Assembly (NCBI GenBank): GCA_963761525.1
Contig: CAVXHG010000008.1
Span: 248,001 to 312,000 of the forward strand
Source of the DNA: BOG-931 sp963761525
GTDB lineage: Bacteria; Pseudomonadota; Alphaproteobacteria; Rhizobiales; Xanthobacteraceae
Reading direction: 5' to 3'
Length of the DNA: 64,000 nucleotides
Part shown: piece after piece, positions 1 through 8,161 of the stretch
How positions within the stretch are numbered: position 1 is the stretch's first letter
How the letters are laid out: every line of letters starts with the position of its first letter
The notes under the pieces: model-generated
What the model saw: the letters and a program-made list of their open reading frames with translations, nothing else
What the model was told of the DNA's origin: nothing
Database searches by the model: none
Position numbers and translations under genes: made by a program

Positions 1-240
1 CCGCCGCCCGAGATGATACAGCGCCGGCCCGACCTGCCGCGCTATATGGCCGGCGGTCCGGAAAATCCGCTCGGCGCGCGCGCGATGTATCTCGGCTCGA
101 CGCTCTATCGCATCCACGGCTCCAACGAGCCCTGGACCATCGGCGGCGACGTGTCGTCCGGCTGTATTCGCCTGCGCAACGCCGACGTCATCGATCTGTA
201 CGGTCGCGTGCAGGTCGGCGCCAAAGTCGTGGTGATGTGA
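1..240 (+). CDS. L,D-transpeptidase (YkuD domain), C-terminal part
   Basis: This is the C-terminal end of an L,D-transpeptidase, a periplasmic enzyme that makes 3-3 cross-links in peptidoglycan or attaches proteins to it. The frame is already open at base 1, so the start lies outside the window. The visible 79 residues contain the YkuD catalytic signature: HGSNEP with the conserved histidine, then SSGCIRLRNADV with the catalytic cysteine and arginine. The stop is at 238-240. Both active-site residues are present, so the enzyme looks functional. The next gene, on the opposite strand, converges on it and its last in-frame codons overlap the end of this gene. Confidence 0.9.
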   Translation, partial: PPPEMIQRRPDLPRYMAGGPENPLGARAMYLGSTLYRIHGSNEPWTIGGDVSSGCIRLRNADVIDLYGRVQVGAKVVVM

Positions 241-1073
241 TCGACGATCTGTAACGTCGCGCTCGGTCGAGCAGGCGCGGAAATGCATCGCCGCTGAAAT
301 AAGCGTATTCGCGCTCGCGCAGATCGGTCACCGGATCGAGCCGCGCGAGTTCGGCATCGACCTTGCCCGGATGGCACATGATCAAGCCGCCATCGGGCAT
401 GCCATCGAGGAATGTCGGAAACAGCGCGGCGTAATCGGCGCCCGGAACGAAACGCATAGGTCCCGGCAAAGGCCGGATTGGTGCGCACGCCATGGCGCGC
501 CGGCGAGCTTGCGGAAGCGGCGGCTGAGACGGTCGAGCACCAGCGCCTTAAGATCGGCGAGGCGGCCGCTGCGCTCGGGGCCGGCCGCATTGCCGCACCC
601 AGGCATTCGGCGCCGTCTCTTTATCGACGCGCAGGAAGGCGTCGCGCATTTGCGGAAACAGATGCACGTGCTGGTGGCCGTCGACAAAATCCGGCGGCCG
701 GCCGAAGGCACGCGTTGAACGCCATCGAACTGACTTGCGATCTCGGCTGCTCAGCAGCTTGGGCTGCAGTGACGCGCAAGTGCGCGGCGTAACAGCACTG
801 TCGAAAGCGACAGGAATGCGCCGTCGCGCAGCGGCTCAAACCCGGAGAGAGCGGGTGCAAACGGCGCCGTCAACGTCACATGCAGTCCGATCGCGCATGC
901 GTCCCGCGGCTTCGAGCAGCGACATCCGCTTCGCTCTGATTGAAGCTCGGCGCCACGACCATCACCGACGTGGCATTGATGCGCCTGCGCCCAATAAGAT
1001 CGCGGATTGCGGCGCTGACCGCAGGCGAGATGCCGTAATCGTCGGCACAGAGGATAATCCGGCGTTCGCTCAT
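188..1073 (-). pseudogene. HpnK/YdjC-like polysaccharide or hopanoid-lipid deacetylase, frameshifted
   Basis: A ChbG/YdjC/HpnK-type deacetylase spread over several minus-strand frames. The N-terminus (from 1073) reads ILCADDYGISPAVSAAIRDL, with the metal-binding DD of the family. After a shift near 910 comes GLHVTLTAPFAP, and after another near 745 comes PPDFVDGHQHVHLFPQMRD, with the HxH ligands. A further frame carries FPTFLDGMPDGGLIMCHPG and REREYAYFSGDAF at the C-terminus. At least four shifts are needed. The start ATG overlaps the upstream glycosyltransferase stop as ATGA, so the two were co-translated. With the GtrB- and GtrA-like neighbours it suggests a polyprenyl-linked sugar or lipid modification module. 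The true end is uncertain; 188 is the stop in the last recognisable frame. Confidence 0.75.
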
Positions 1074-2126
1074 TCGGCGGCGGTGCGGGTCGTCGGTGCT
1101 GGGCTTCGCTTGCGTCGTCGCGCAGCTTCACGTCGTGCTCGGCGACGAAATAGACCGGGCGCGCTTTGATCTCGTAGAGGATCTTGCCGATATATTCGCC
1201 GACGACGCCAAGCATGACGAGTTGCACGGCGCCCAGCACCATGACGCCGACGAACACCGACGGATAGCCGGGCACGCTGGCGCCATGGACCAGCGTCTCG
1301 TAGATGATCTTGCCGCCATAGATCAGCGCGATCAGCGCAAGGATCAAGACCGAGCACGGTGGCCATGCGCAGCGGCGCCACCGAGAAGCCGGTCAGGCCG
1401 TTGAGCGACAGCCCGATCAGCGAGCGCAGTCTCCAGGTGGCTGCTGCCTTCGGCGCGTTGCTCCGGCTCATAGTCGATGCGCTTTTGGCGAAAGCCGATC
1501 CAGCTCGCCAGCCCCTTGAAGAAGCGATTGCGCTCCGGCAGTTGGCGCAGCGCGCTGGCGGCGCGCGGCGACAACAGCCGGAAGTCGCCGGCATTCTCCG
1601 GAATTTGTACGCGGCTGTCGGAATTGAGCAGCGCGTAGAACATCTTGATCGCGGCGCGCCGGGCGAACGATTCGTCGTCGCGGTTCGCCTTCGCGGTATA
1701 GATCACGTCGTAATCGTCATCGAGCCAGTGGCCGACCAGCGTTTCGATCAGCGCCGGCGGATGCTGGCCGTCGCCGTCCATGAACAGCACGGCGCCGCGG
1801 CGAGCGTGATCGAGACCGGCAAGCAGGGCCGCCTCTTTGCCGAAATTGCGCGACAGCGACACCACCTGAACGTCGAGCGCGGTGGCCGGCAGCGCGCGCG
1901 CAATGGCCAGCGTGTCGTCGGCGCTGCCGTCATCGACATAGACGACTTCGCAGGCGAGCGCCCGCGCCGCGGCGAGTTTTTGCGCGATTTCGGTCAGGCG
2001 ATGCGTGCAGGCGCGGAAGCGAGGCCGCTTCGTTGAAGAGCGGCACCACGATCGACAAGCCCGCGCCGCCGCGGGTGGGCCGCCGCTCTTCGCACGTGTC
2101 ATTATCTGGTCGCCAGCGGGGCTCAT
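1070..2126 (-). pseudogene. GtrB/DPM1-like family 2 glycosyltransferase, frameshifted
   Basis: A membrane-anchored GT2 enzyme that would move a sugar from a nucleotide donor to undecaprenyl phosphate. Recognisable pieces in order: LSIVVPLFNEAASLPRLHA near 2080-2015 in one frame; EVVYVDDGSADDT, SRNFGKEAALLAG, FMDGDGQHPP (donor-binding DGDGQ) and the GFRQKRI region in a second; LIGLSLNGLTGFSVAPLRMA in a third; then the C-terminal hydrophobic segments LILALIALIYGG and GVMVLGAVQLVMLGVVGEYIG in a fourth reading. The cytoplasmic catalytic domain plus two C-terminal membrane helices is the usual GtrB architecture. At least four shifts break it. The stop at 1070-1072 overlaps the start of the deacetylase. 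The real start may be 2126 or 2102. Confidence 0.78.
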
Positions 2127-2190
2127 GCGTCGTTCCTATGCCGCTGGTTCTATAGCGCAATCGGGTTCTCTTGTGTATGCGGATACCGCA

Positions 2191-2714
2191 ATGAACGGGA
2201 CATCCCACTCCAATTCGACGCGCGGTCGGCTGGTGCGCGCCTGGCGCAATCGCGGGGTGAGCTTCAAAGCCGTCAGCTTTGCCATGGTCGGGGTCGTTAA
2301 TACGCTGGTCGATTACGGCGTATTTCTGCTGGCGCGGGCGGTGTTGAGCGGGTCGGCGGCCGGGATCGCGGCGATCGGCTCGCTGTCGGATTTCTGCCAG
2401 TGCGGCAACGCCACAACGACGACGCTTGTCGTCGCCAATATCATCTCGTGGTCGCGTCGCGGTCACCGGCTCCTATGTCATGAACTCGTCGATCACGTTT
2501 GCCGCCGAGTTCGGGCCGCAAGCTGAGCTGGCGTGCTTATCTGACGTTCGTCGTCTCCGGCATCGCGGGACTGCTGACCAATACCGCGACGTTATTGTTT
2601 GCCGCGGAGATCCTGCTGCTGCCGGTTTGGCTCGCCAAGGCGGTCGCAATTCTGACAAGTTTCATCGTCAACTTCTCGCTGTCGCATTTCGTGGTATTCC
2701 GGCAGCGGCGCTGA
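2191..2714 (+). pseudogene. GtrA-family membrane protein, frameshifted
   Basis: A small four-helix membrane protein of the GtrA family, thought to help flip polyprenyl-linked sugars made by GtrB partners. The first part (from ATG 2191) has FKAVSFAMVGVVNTLVDYGVFLLARA and VVANIISW. Near 2450 the reading moves to VAVTGSYVMNSSITFAAEFG, and near 2515 to KLSWRAYLTFVVSGIAGLLTN and a last helix ending in FVVFRQRR at 2714. NSSITF is typical of the family. Two shifts are required. It is divergent from the GT2 gene, with a 64-base gap holding both promoters, and is followed after 9 bases by the PLP enzyme. Confidence 0.75.
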
Positions 2715-2723
2715 GTAAGGATC

Positions 2724-3699
2724 ATGCCGCTCTTTACGCTTGATGAGCTTCACGACGCGGCTGCGAGCATTCGCGCGGTCGTTCCTCCGACGCCTGCCTA
2801 CGCATGGCCGCTGCTGGCGAAGCGCGTCGGCGCCACCGTCGTCGTCAAACACGAGAACCACACGCCGATCGGCGCTTTCAAAGTGCGCGGCGGACTGGTC
2901 TACGTGAATGCCCTGTGCCGCGCTGAACCCGATCTCAAGGGCCTCGTCACTGCGACACGCGGAAACCACGGCCAGTCCATCGCGCTGGCGGCAGCGCGCC
3001 ATAAAGTCCCGGTGGTGATCGTCGTCCCCGAAGGCAATTCGCGCGAGAAGAACGCGGCGATGGAAGCATTCGGCGCTGAGCTGGTGACGGCCGGCAAGGA
3101 TTTTGACGAGAGCCGCGTCATTGCCGCGGAAATCCAGAAGCGGCGCGGCTACCATTACGTGCCGGCGTTTCACCGCGATCTGGTTCGTGGCGTCGCGACT
3201 TACGCGTACGAGCTGTTTTCAAAGCTTTGCCGACCTCGACGTGGTCTTCGTGCCGATCGGCATGGGCTCCGGTATTTGCGGCATTATCACCGTGCGCGAT
3301 CTGCTGGGGCTGAAAACCGAAGTCGTCGGCGTCGTTGCCGAGAATGCGCCGGCCTATGCGCTTTCATTCAAGGCCGGTCAGCTTGTGCCGACCAATTCGG
3401 CCCGCACCTTTGCCGATGGAATGGCGTGCCGTGACCCGAACGGCGAAGCCTTCGACATCATCAAACAAGGCGCGGCGGGTATCGTCACCGTGAGCGAAGA
3501 CGAGATCGCCGAGGCGATGCGGGTCTATTACGCGACGACCCATAATCTGGCCGAAGGCGCGGGCGCTGCGCCGCTTGCGGCGTTGCTGAAAGAAAAGGCC
3601 CGCTACGCCGGCAAGCGCGCGGGCCTCATTCTTTCCGGCGGCAATGTCGATATGCCGCTGTTCACACAGGTTTTGCGCGGCGAGACTCCGGCCGTTTAG
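2724..3699 (+). pseudogene. Threonine dehydratase-like PLP enzyme, single frameshift
   Basis: A fold-type II PLP enzyme of the threonine/serine dehydratase (or threo-3-hydroxyaspartate ammonia-lyase) group, which deaminates a hydroxy-amino acid to an oxo-acid. HENHTPIGAFKVRGG holds the Schiff-base lysine, TRGNHGQS the phosphate/substrate loop, and LSGGNVD near the C-terminus the pyridine-nitrogen loop. The frame shifts in the TTTT run around 3218-3221: removing one T joins ATYAYELF to QSFADLDVVFVPIGMGSG and gives one 324-residue protein of normal length. AAGG sits just before ATG 2724. The single homopolymer position argues for a sequencing error rather than real loss of the gene. Confidence 0.85.
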
Positions 3700-3706
3700 T
3701 TTAATG

Positions 3707-3755
3707 GAGCATGATCTTTTCGGAAAACCGGTGTCCACTTTTCCGGATCATGCTC
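3707..3755. repeat. REP-like palindromic element, copy 1
   Basis: An imperfect palindrome between two convergent genes. Outer arms GAGCATGATC (3707-3716) and GATCATGCTC (3746-3755) pair perfectly; an inner arm GGAAAA (3722-3727) pairs with TTTTCC (3739-3744). Its left 25 bases recur in reverse complement in the copy at 27900-27948. Elements of this form are common in Bradyrhizobium-type genomes as far as I recall. Its position between two stop codons suggests it also acts as a bidirectional terminator. Confidence 0.8.
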
Positions 3756-3985
3756 TAGCCAGTATGATGCTTGATGTTGCGTTCCAGATTGTCGGCGCTC
3801 TCGCGCACGTTGGTCTTGAACAGGTTCCAATTCGCGCTGACAACGTCCCAATTCACCATTGGCGCCTGGCCGCCGGCAGCGGTCGTGGTGAGCCCGTTCG
3901 CTGCACGTCCAGTCGATGAATCGTAGGTGTAAGTCCCGGCGATGGTCAGGATCACGCCGAGAATGATGCCAAGCAACACGCGCAC
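3755..3985 (-). CDS. Small single-span membrane protein of unknown function
   Basis: A 76-residue protein starting at GTG 3985 behind a strong GGAGGA ribosome-binding site. Residues 1-20 (RVLLGIILGVILTIAGTYTY) form a membrane anchor or uncleaved signal, followed by a small polar domain ending NLERNIKHHTG. No cysteines or known motif are seen. The protein would face the periplasm or stay anchored in the inner membrane. Its stop codon overlaps the last base of the REP-like palindrome. The good ribosome-binding site and the clear membrane segment support a real gene; the function is unknown. Confidence 0.65.
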   Translation of the reverse strand: MRVLLGIILGVILTIAGTYTYDSSTGRAANGLTTTAAGGQAPMVNWDVVSANWNLFKTNVRESADNLERNIKHHTG

Positions 3986-4090
3986 GGCTGTCCTCCGTCA
4001 TGGATTGTAGGGCATTTAAGTCAAATTCAACGCCGAGCGGCCGGGAATGTTCCGCGCTGCATATTTCCCGGCTTGGTTTGCGCAACCGCG

Positions 4091-5065
4091 TTATTTGATC
4101 GATAGACCGAGCGCCGACACCATTTTGCCCCACTTCTCGACTTCGGCGTGAAACATGGTGTTGGCCTGTTCCGGCGAGCCGACGAGCGGATCGAAGCCCA
4201 TGTCATCGAGCTTCTTTTTCACGTCGGGCGTCTGCACGATCGCATTGATCGTCTCGTTGAGTGCCGCGACGATCCGTTGATCGGTTTTGGCGGGGACAAA
4301 AAAGCCCACCCATGAAGCCGCGGTGAAACCCGGGAAGCCCTGCTCGGCATAAGTCGGAACCTGGGGCGTGACCGCTGCGCGATGGTCGGCGGCAATACCG
4401 AGGCCTTTAAGCTTGCCGCCGGAGATTTGGGCCGCGGCTCCGCCGCCCAGCGTTGTCGCCATCAGATCGACCTGATTGCCAATCGTCGCATTGATGGCCG
4501 GCGCGCCACCTTGAAACGGGATGACTTGCGCCGGCACGTGGGCCAGGAATTTCAGGAAATATTCCGCCTCGATATCCGATCCGGTACCGACGCCGGGAAT
4601 CGCGAGATTGATTGTCCGGCCATTTGTCGCCTTGAAAAAGTCGACCAGATTGCCGGCGGGATTGCTCGCACTGGTCACCAGGGCTTCCGGACTCGACGCT
4701 GCGAGGGACACCGTCTTGAAGTCGTTCGCCGAGAAATCCTTGTTCACGAACAGCGTCTCATTGACGGCGATCGCGGTTGTCGTGGCAAGCAGCGTGTAGC
4801 CGTCCGGTGCGGCGCGCGCGACGTAACTCGCGGCGATATTGCCACCGGCGCCGCCACGGTTTTCGACCACAACGGGCTGATGCAGCCGATCGCCCAAGCC
4901 TTGTCCAATCAGGCGCGCCAGCGTGTCGGCGACGCCGCCGGGAGCGAACGCGACGACGATCGTAATCTTGCTGGCCGGGTAGGTCTGCGCGTCGGCAACG
5001 CCCGCGGTAAACATGACGGCCGTGGCGAGGGCCGCGAGCGTACCGACCAGGCTTCGGAATGGCAC
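4091..5065 (-). CDS. TctC/Bug-family periplasmic solute-binding protein
   Basis: A 324-residue extracytoplasmic binding protein of the Bug (TctC) family, which bind carboxylates or related small molecules for tripartite tricarboxylate transporters or for sensing. The start is GTG 5065 with AAAGGGA upstream. A signal peptide ends around TAGVADAQ. The mature protein begins YPASKITIVVAFAPGGVADTLARL, the usual first strand and ligand loop, and has VENRGGAGGNIAA and PDGYTLL further on. No TctA or TctB membrane genes are nearby, so it is an orphan receptor like most Bug proteins. The TMEM175-like gene lies 12 bases upstream on the same strand, though a functional link is not evident. Confidence 0.92.
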   Translation of the reverse strand: MPFRSLVGTLAALATAVMFTAGVADAQTYPASKITIVVAFAPGGVADTLARLIGQGLGDRLHQPVVVENRGGAGGNIAASYVARAAPDGYTLLATTTAIAVNETLFVNKDFSANDFKTVSLAASSPEALVTSASNPAGNLVDFFKATNGRTINLAIPGVGTGSDIEAEYFLKFLAHVPAQVIPFQGGAPAINATIGNQVDLMATTLGGGAAAQISGGKLKGLGIAADHRAAVTPQVPTYAEQGFPGFTAASWVGFFVPAKTDQRIVAALNETINAIVQTPDVKKKLDDMGFDPLVGSPEQANTMFHAEVEKWGKMVSALGLSIK

Positions 5066-5077
5066 GGCGAAATCCCT

Positions 5078-5656
5078 TTAGCTTTCGCGCAGCATGTTCT
5101 CGATCCGCCGATCGGGAATGAACCACATCGCTGCGACCAAAACGTACAGTGCGATCGAAGCCCAGGGAACGATAAAGGCCAACGCAATACCTGCGACATA
5201 AAGCACGATGGAAATCTTGCCCTTGAAGTCGCTGCCCAGTGCGCTCGCCAGCACGGATTGTGGTCCTTGGCGGCGAACGATCGCCATCTCCAGCAAATAA
5301 TAGGCGATTGCCGGCATCAGCAGGGTTACCCCGTAGATCGCGGCCGGTAGCGGCGCGGGGAAATGCTCGCCCAGCCACCACGTCGATGCCGGGACCAGCG
5401 ACAGCCAGAACAACAGATGCGAGTTGGCCCACAGGATGAGTCCATCTACATGGGTGACCGTGTGCAGCAAATGGTGATGATTGTTCCAGTAAATCGCGAG
5501 ATAGATAAAGCTCAGCACATAGGCGCTGAAAACCGGTCCGACCTGCGCGAGAGCGGCCCAGTCGTCGCCTTCCGGGATCTTCAGCTCCAGCACCATGATC
5601 GTGATGATAATGGCGATGACGCCGTCGCTGAACGCGGTGAGACGGTCCTTGCCCAT
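5078..5656 (-). CDS. TMEM175-family (DUF1211) membrane protein, probable potassium channel
   Basis: A 192-residue polytopic membrane protein with about six hydrophobic segments. The N-terminus RLTAFSDGVIAIIITIMVLE carries the RxxxFSDG signature of the TMEM175/DUF1211 family, whose bacterial members form potassium-selective channels as tetramers. The second signature region, IYWNNHHHLLHTV, is also present. Length fits bacterial members with one six-helix repeat. It stands alone except for the tctC gene 12 bases downstream. The channel role is inferred from the family. Confidence 0.85.
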   Translation of the reverse strand: MGKDRLTAFSDGVIAIIITIMVLELKIPEGDDWAALAQVGPVFSAYVLSFIYLAIYWNNHHHLLHTVTHVDGLILWANSHLLFWLSLVPASTWWLGEHFPAPLPAAIYGVTLLMPAIAYYLLEMAIVRRQGPQSVLASALGSDFKGKISIVLYVAGIALAFIVPWASIALYVLVAAMWFIPDRRIENMLRES

Positions 5657-5769
5657 CCTGCAATCCTTTGTCGTCGTTGCGCGTGGACGGAAGAGCCCCG
5701 TCCGTGACCAGCCGCTAGAGTGCTAGGTCAGGCCGGTCCTCGCCGATCCTCGCAATGACGTCATAACGG

Positions 5770-6756
5770 CTATTGAGGAGCGTCGAGTTCTGCGGCCAGC
5801 TTGGCATACAGCTCATTGTCGCGGGTATAGACGTAATCGAGCGCACCGACCGACACCGCTTCCGCGCCATTGTCGCGAAGGAAGCCTGCCAGCGCATGCA
5901 CATTCGCCGGCGGGCAATGCAGGGTGAGCATTCCCGACGAGGTCGGGCCGCCAAACGGCGAGACGACGCCGAATTTTTCTTTCGCGGCGGAAAGCATTGT
6001 CTCGTTCAGTCCGGCAAAACGGGTGCGAACTTCGGCGAACGACGACGCGCGTTTTTGCGCGGCGATCCGATCGAAGATGACACGGGCAATGTCGCGTTGC
6101 GCCGTGCCCCAGGCGGCGGCCCGCGCCGCGACCAGATTAGCCTGCGAGCGCAAAATGATACCGTCGTCGATCACCTTCAGTCCGTTGGCGGCAAGCGTAG
6201 TGCCTGTCGTGGTGATGTCGACAATCATTTCCGCGGTGCCGGCGGCCGGCGCACCTTCGGTGGCGCCGCTCAATTCGACGATGCGATAATCGACCACGCC
6301 GTGTTCGGTGAAGAAGCCGCGGGTCAGATTGGCGTATTTGGTCGCGAGCCGCATCTTGCGTTCGTGCTTGAGGCGGAACGCCGTGGCGACGTCGTCGAGA
6401 TCGGCCATGTTGCGCACGTCGATCCAGGCCTGCGGGACCGCGACCACGACGTTGGCGAAGCCGAAGCCCAGACCGGTCACCATGACGATGCGTTGCTCGG
6501 AGCGCGGTATCATTTCGCGCACCAGGTCCTCGCCGGTGATGCCGAGGTGCACCATGCCTTGGGCGAGCTGCTGGGTGATCTCGGAGGCGGAAAGATAAGC
6601 GATCTCGACGCCGTCGAGGCCGGCGATGGCGCCGCGATAGTCGCGCGCGCCGCGCGGTTTGACGAGCGAAAGTCCGGCGCGTGCGAAGAACGCTTCGGCG
6701 TTCTGTTGCAGCCGGCCCTTTGATGGGACGGCGAGGATCAGCGGGGCGTTGCTCAT
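5770..6756 (-). CDS. hisG: ATP phosphoribosyltransferase
   Basis: The first enzyme of histidine biosynthesis, joining ATP and PRPP to give phosphoribosyl-ATP. The 328 residues begin LILAVPSKGRLQQNAEAFF and contain the substrate loop YLSASEITQQLAQGMVHLGI and the PRPP-binding stretch ending TTGTTLAANGLKVI. The start ATG overlaps the hisZ stop by four bases (ATGA), so HisZ and HisG are made together. HisZ normally pairs with the short form of HisG (about 210-230 residues); this one is longer, as I recall is normal in rhizobial relatives. It probably forms the HisG-HisZ hetero-octamer with histidine feedback through HisZ. Confidence 0.95.
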   Translation of the reverse strand: MSNAPLILAVPSKGRLQQNAEAFFARAGLSLVKPRGARDYRGAIAGLDGVEIAYLSASEITQQLAQGMVHLGITGEDLVREMIPRSEQRIVMVTGLGFGFANVVVAVPQAWIDVRNMADLDDVATAFRLKHERKMRLATKYANLTRGFFTEHGVVDYRIVELSGATEGAPAAGTAEMIVDITTTGTTLAANGLKVIDDGIILRSQANLVAARAAAWGTAQRDIARVIFDRIAAQKRASSFAEVRTRFAGLNETMLSAAKEKFGVVSPFGGPTSSGMLTLHCPPANVHALAGFLRDNGAEAVSVGALDYVYTRDNELYAKLAAELDAPQ

Positions 6757-7889
6757 GACGCGCCTCCGCAGGCGGCGAGTTCTTCGATCGAGGCGGCGAA
6801 GCCGACCGCCGGAATAGGCGAGGGCGCGCCAAGCCGCGTCAGCAGGCCGTCGTAGCGGCCGCCGGCGACCAGGGCTGCTTTGCCGCGCGGATCGTGCAAC
6901 TCGTAGACCACGCCGGTGTAATAATCGAAACCGCGTCCGAAGCTCGTTCCGAATTTGATGGCGCGGACGTTGACGCCGCGCGCGGCGAGAAAGCCGGTGC
7001 GGGTCTCGAGCAGCGTGAGTGCGGCATCCAGCGAAATCTGCGCGTCGGCGGCGAGCGTGCGCAAGTCGCCCGCGGCTTCGTCAGGATCGCCGGCGATCGA
7101 CAGGAACCGCTCGATCAGCGCACGGGTCTCGCGCGGCAGACGGGTCGGTGCGTTCAACGCCGCCTGTTCGAGGAAACGGTCGGCGATCTCGGCAACGGAA
7201 CGGCCGCCGACGGCGGCAATGCCCGCAATCGAGAGCAGATCGGTGACGAGGTGGTGGGCGCCCTTTGGATCGGAGTTGGCAAGCGCCGTGAGCACGCCCT
7301 GATATTCCTGCGAGCCGTTGGCGGTTGCGATGGTGAGCTGGTCGAGGTCGTGTTTCAGCGAGGACTTGCGATTGAAATCCTTGGTCAGGCGGCGCTTCCA
7401 CGCCGGCGCAAGGTCGAGCGCTGCGATGAAGGCCGAGAACAGGCCCACGTCGCCCATGCGGATTTCCGGCGCTTGCAGCCCGTAAAGCGTCGTCGCCTCG
7501 AGACCTAGCTCAACCATCTCGGCGTCGGCTGCCGCCGTGTCGGCGCGGCCGAAAAATTCGATGCCGGCCTGGACGAATTCCGAACTCGCATTGTCGCGGT
7601 GACGAAATACCGGGCCGAGATAGCAGAAGCCGGCCGGCTTACCGGCGTTCGCCGAGGCGAGATAGTCGCGCGATACCGGAATAGTGAGGTCAGGCCGCAG
7701 GCACAGCTCGCTTCCGTCCGGATCGGAGGTGAGGAACATGCGGCGGCGGATGTCTTCGCCGGAAAGATCGAGGAACGGCTCGGCCGGCTGCAGCACCGGC
7801 GGATCGACCTGCGCGTAGCCGGCGCGCACATAGGATCCGACGAGCGCCTGCGCTCGCGTGTCCGGTGCATTATCGGTCGTGCTCGACAT
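6753..7889 (-). CDS. hisZ: ATP phosphoribosyltransferase regulatory subunit HisZ
   Basis: A catalytically inactive paralogue of histidyl-tRNA synthetase that activates and regulates HisG. The chosen start (ATG 7889) gives 378 residues; an in-frame start at 7922 would add 11 residues without family support. Class II synthetase motifs are visible: LCLRPDLTIPVSRDY, YLGPVFRHRD and VQAGIEFFG (motif 2), FGRGFDYYTGVVYEL, and AGGRYDGLLTRLG. There is no anticodon-binding domain. It is the first gene of a hisZ-hisG pair. The true hisS lies 13 kb away in this window rather than next door. Confidence 0.93.
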   Translation of the reverse strand: MSSTTDNAPDTRAQALVGSYVRAGYAQVDPPVLQPAEPFLDLSGEDIRRRMFLTSDPDGSELCLRPDLTIPVSRDYLASANAGKPAGFCYLGPVFRHRDNASSEFVQAGIEFFGRADTAAADAEMVELGLEATTLYGLQAPEIRMGDVGLFSAFIAALDLAPAWKRRLTKDFNRKSSLKHDLDQLTIATANGSQEYQGVLTALANSDPKGAHHLVTDLLSIAGIAAVGGRSVAEIADRFLEQAALNAPTRLPRETRALIERFLSIAGDPDEAAGDLRTLAADAQISLDAALTLLETRTGFLAARGVNVRAIKFGTSFGRGFDYYTGVVYELHDPRGKAALVAGGRYDGLLTRLGAPSPIPAVGFAASIEELAACGGAS

Positions 7890-8161
7890 GACGCTGTTCG
7901 GCCGCCGGTTCAGCTCCGGCAAAGCGCAAAATCCCTGCTTTGTTGGGCCGGGGCTTTAGCACGGTAAACCCTACAATTCGACGAAGATCGCGGTGGGCCG
8001 TTAACGGCGATAGGCGGCTTGGGCTGGCGCCGGCATTCCTGCGGCCCAGAAACGCCGAGTTTATCGCTGTTAAATCAAATGTTTACGATGAAACTACCCG
8101 AGACTGCGGAATGCGGTTGAGCGGCCGGGAAGGCCGCTGGAATCTCATGTCGGCCGGGAGT

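Noticed and set aside
4382..6723. Plus-strand frames of over 300 codons opposite tctC, the TMEM175-like gene and hisG
   Set aside because: They are shadows of those minus-strand genes, with biased composition and no motifs.
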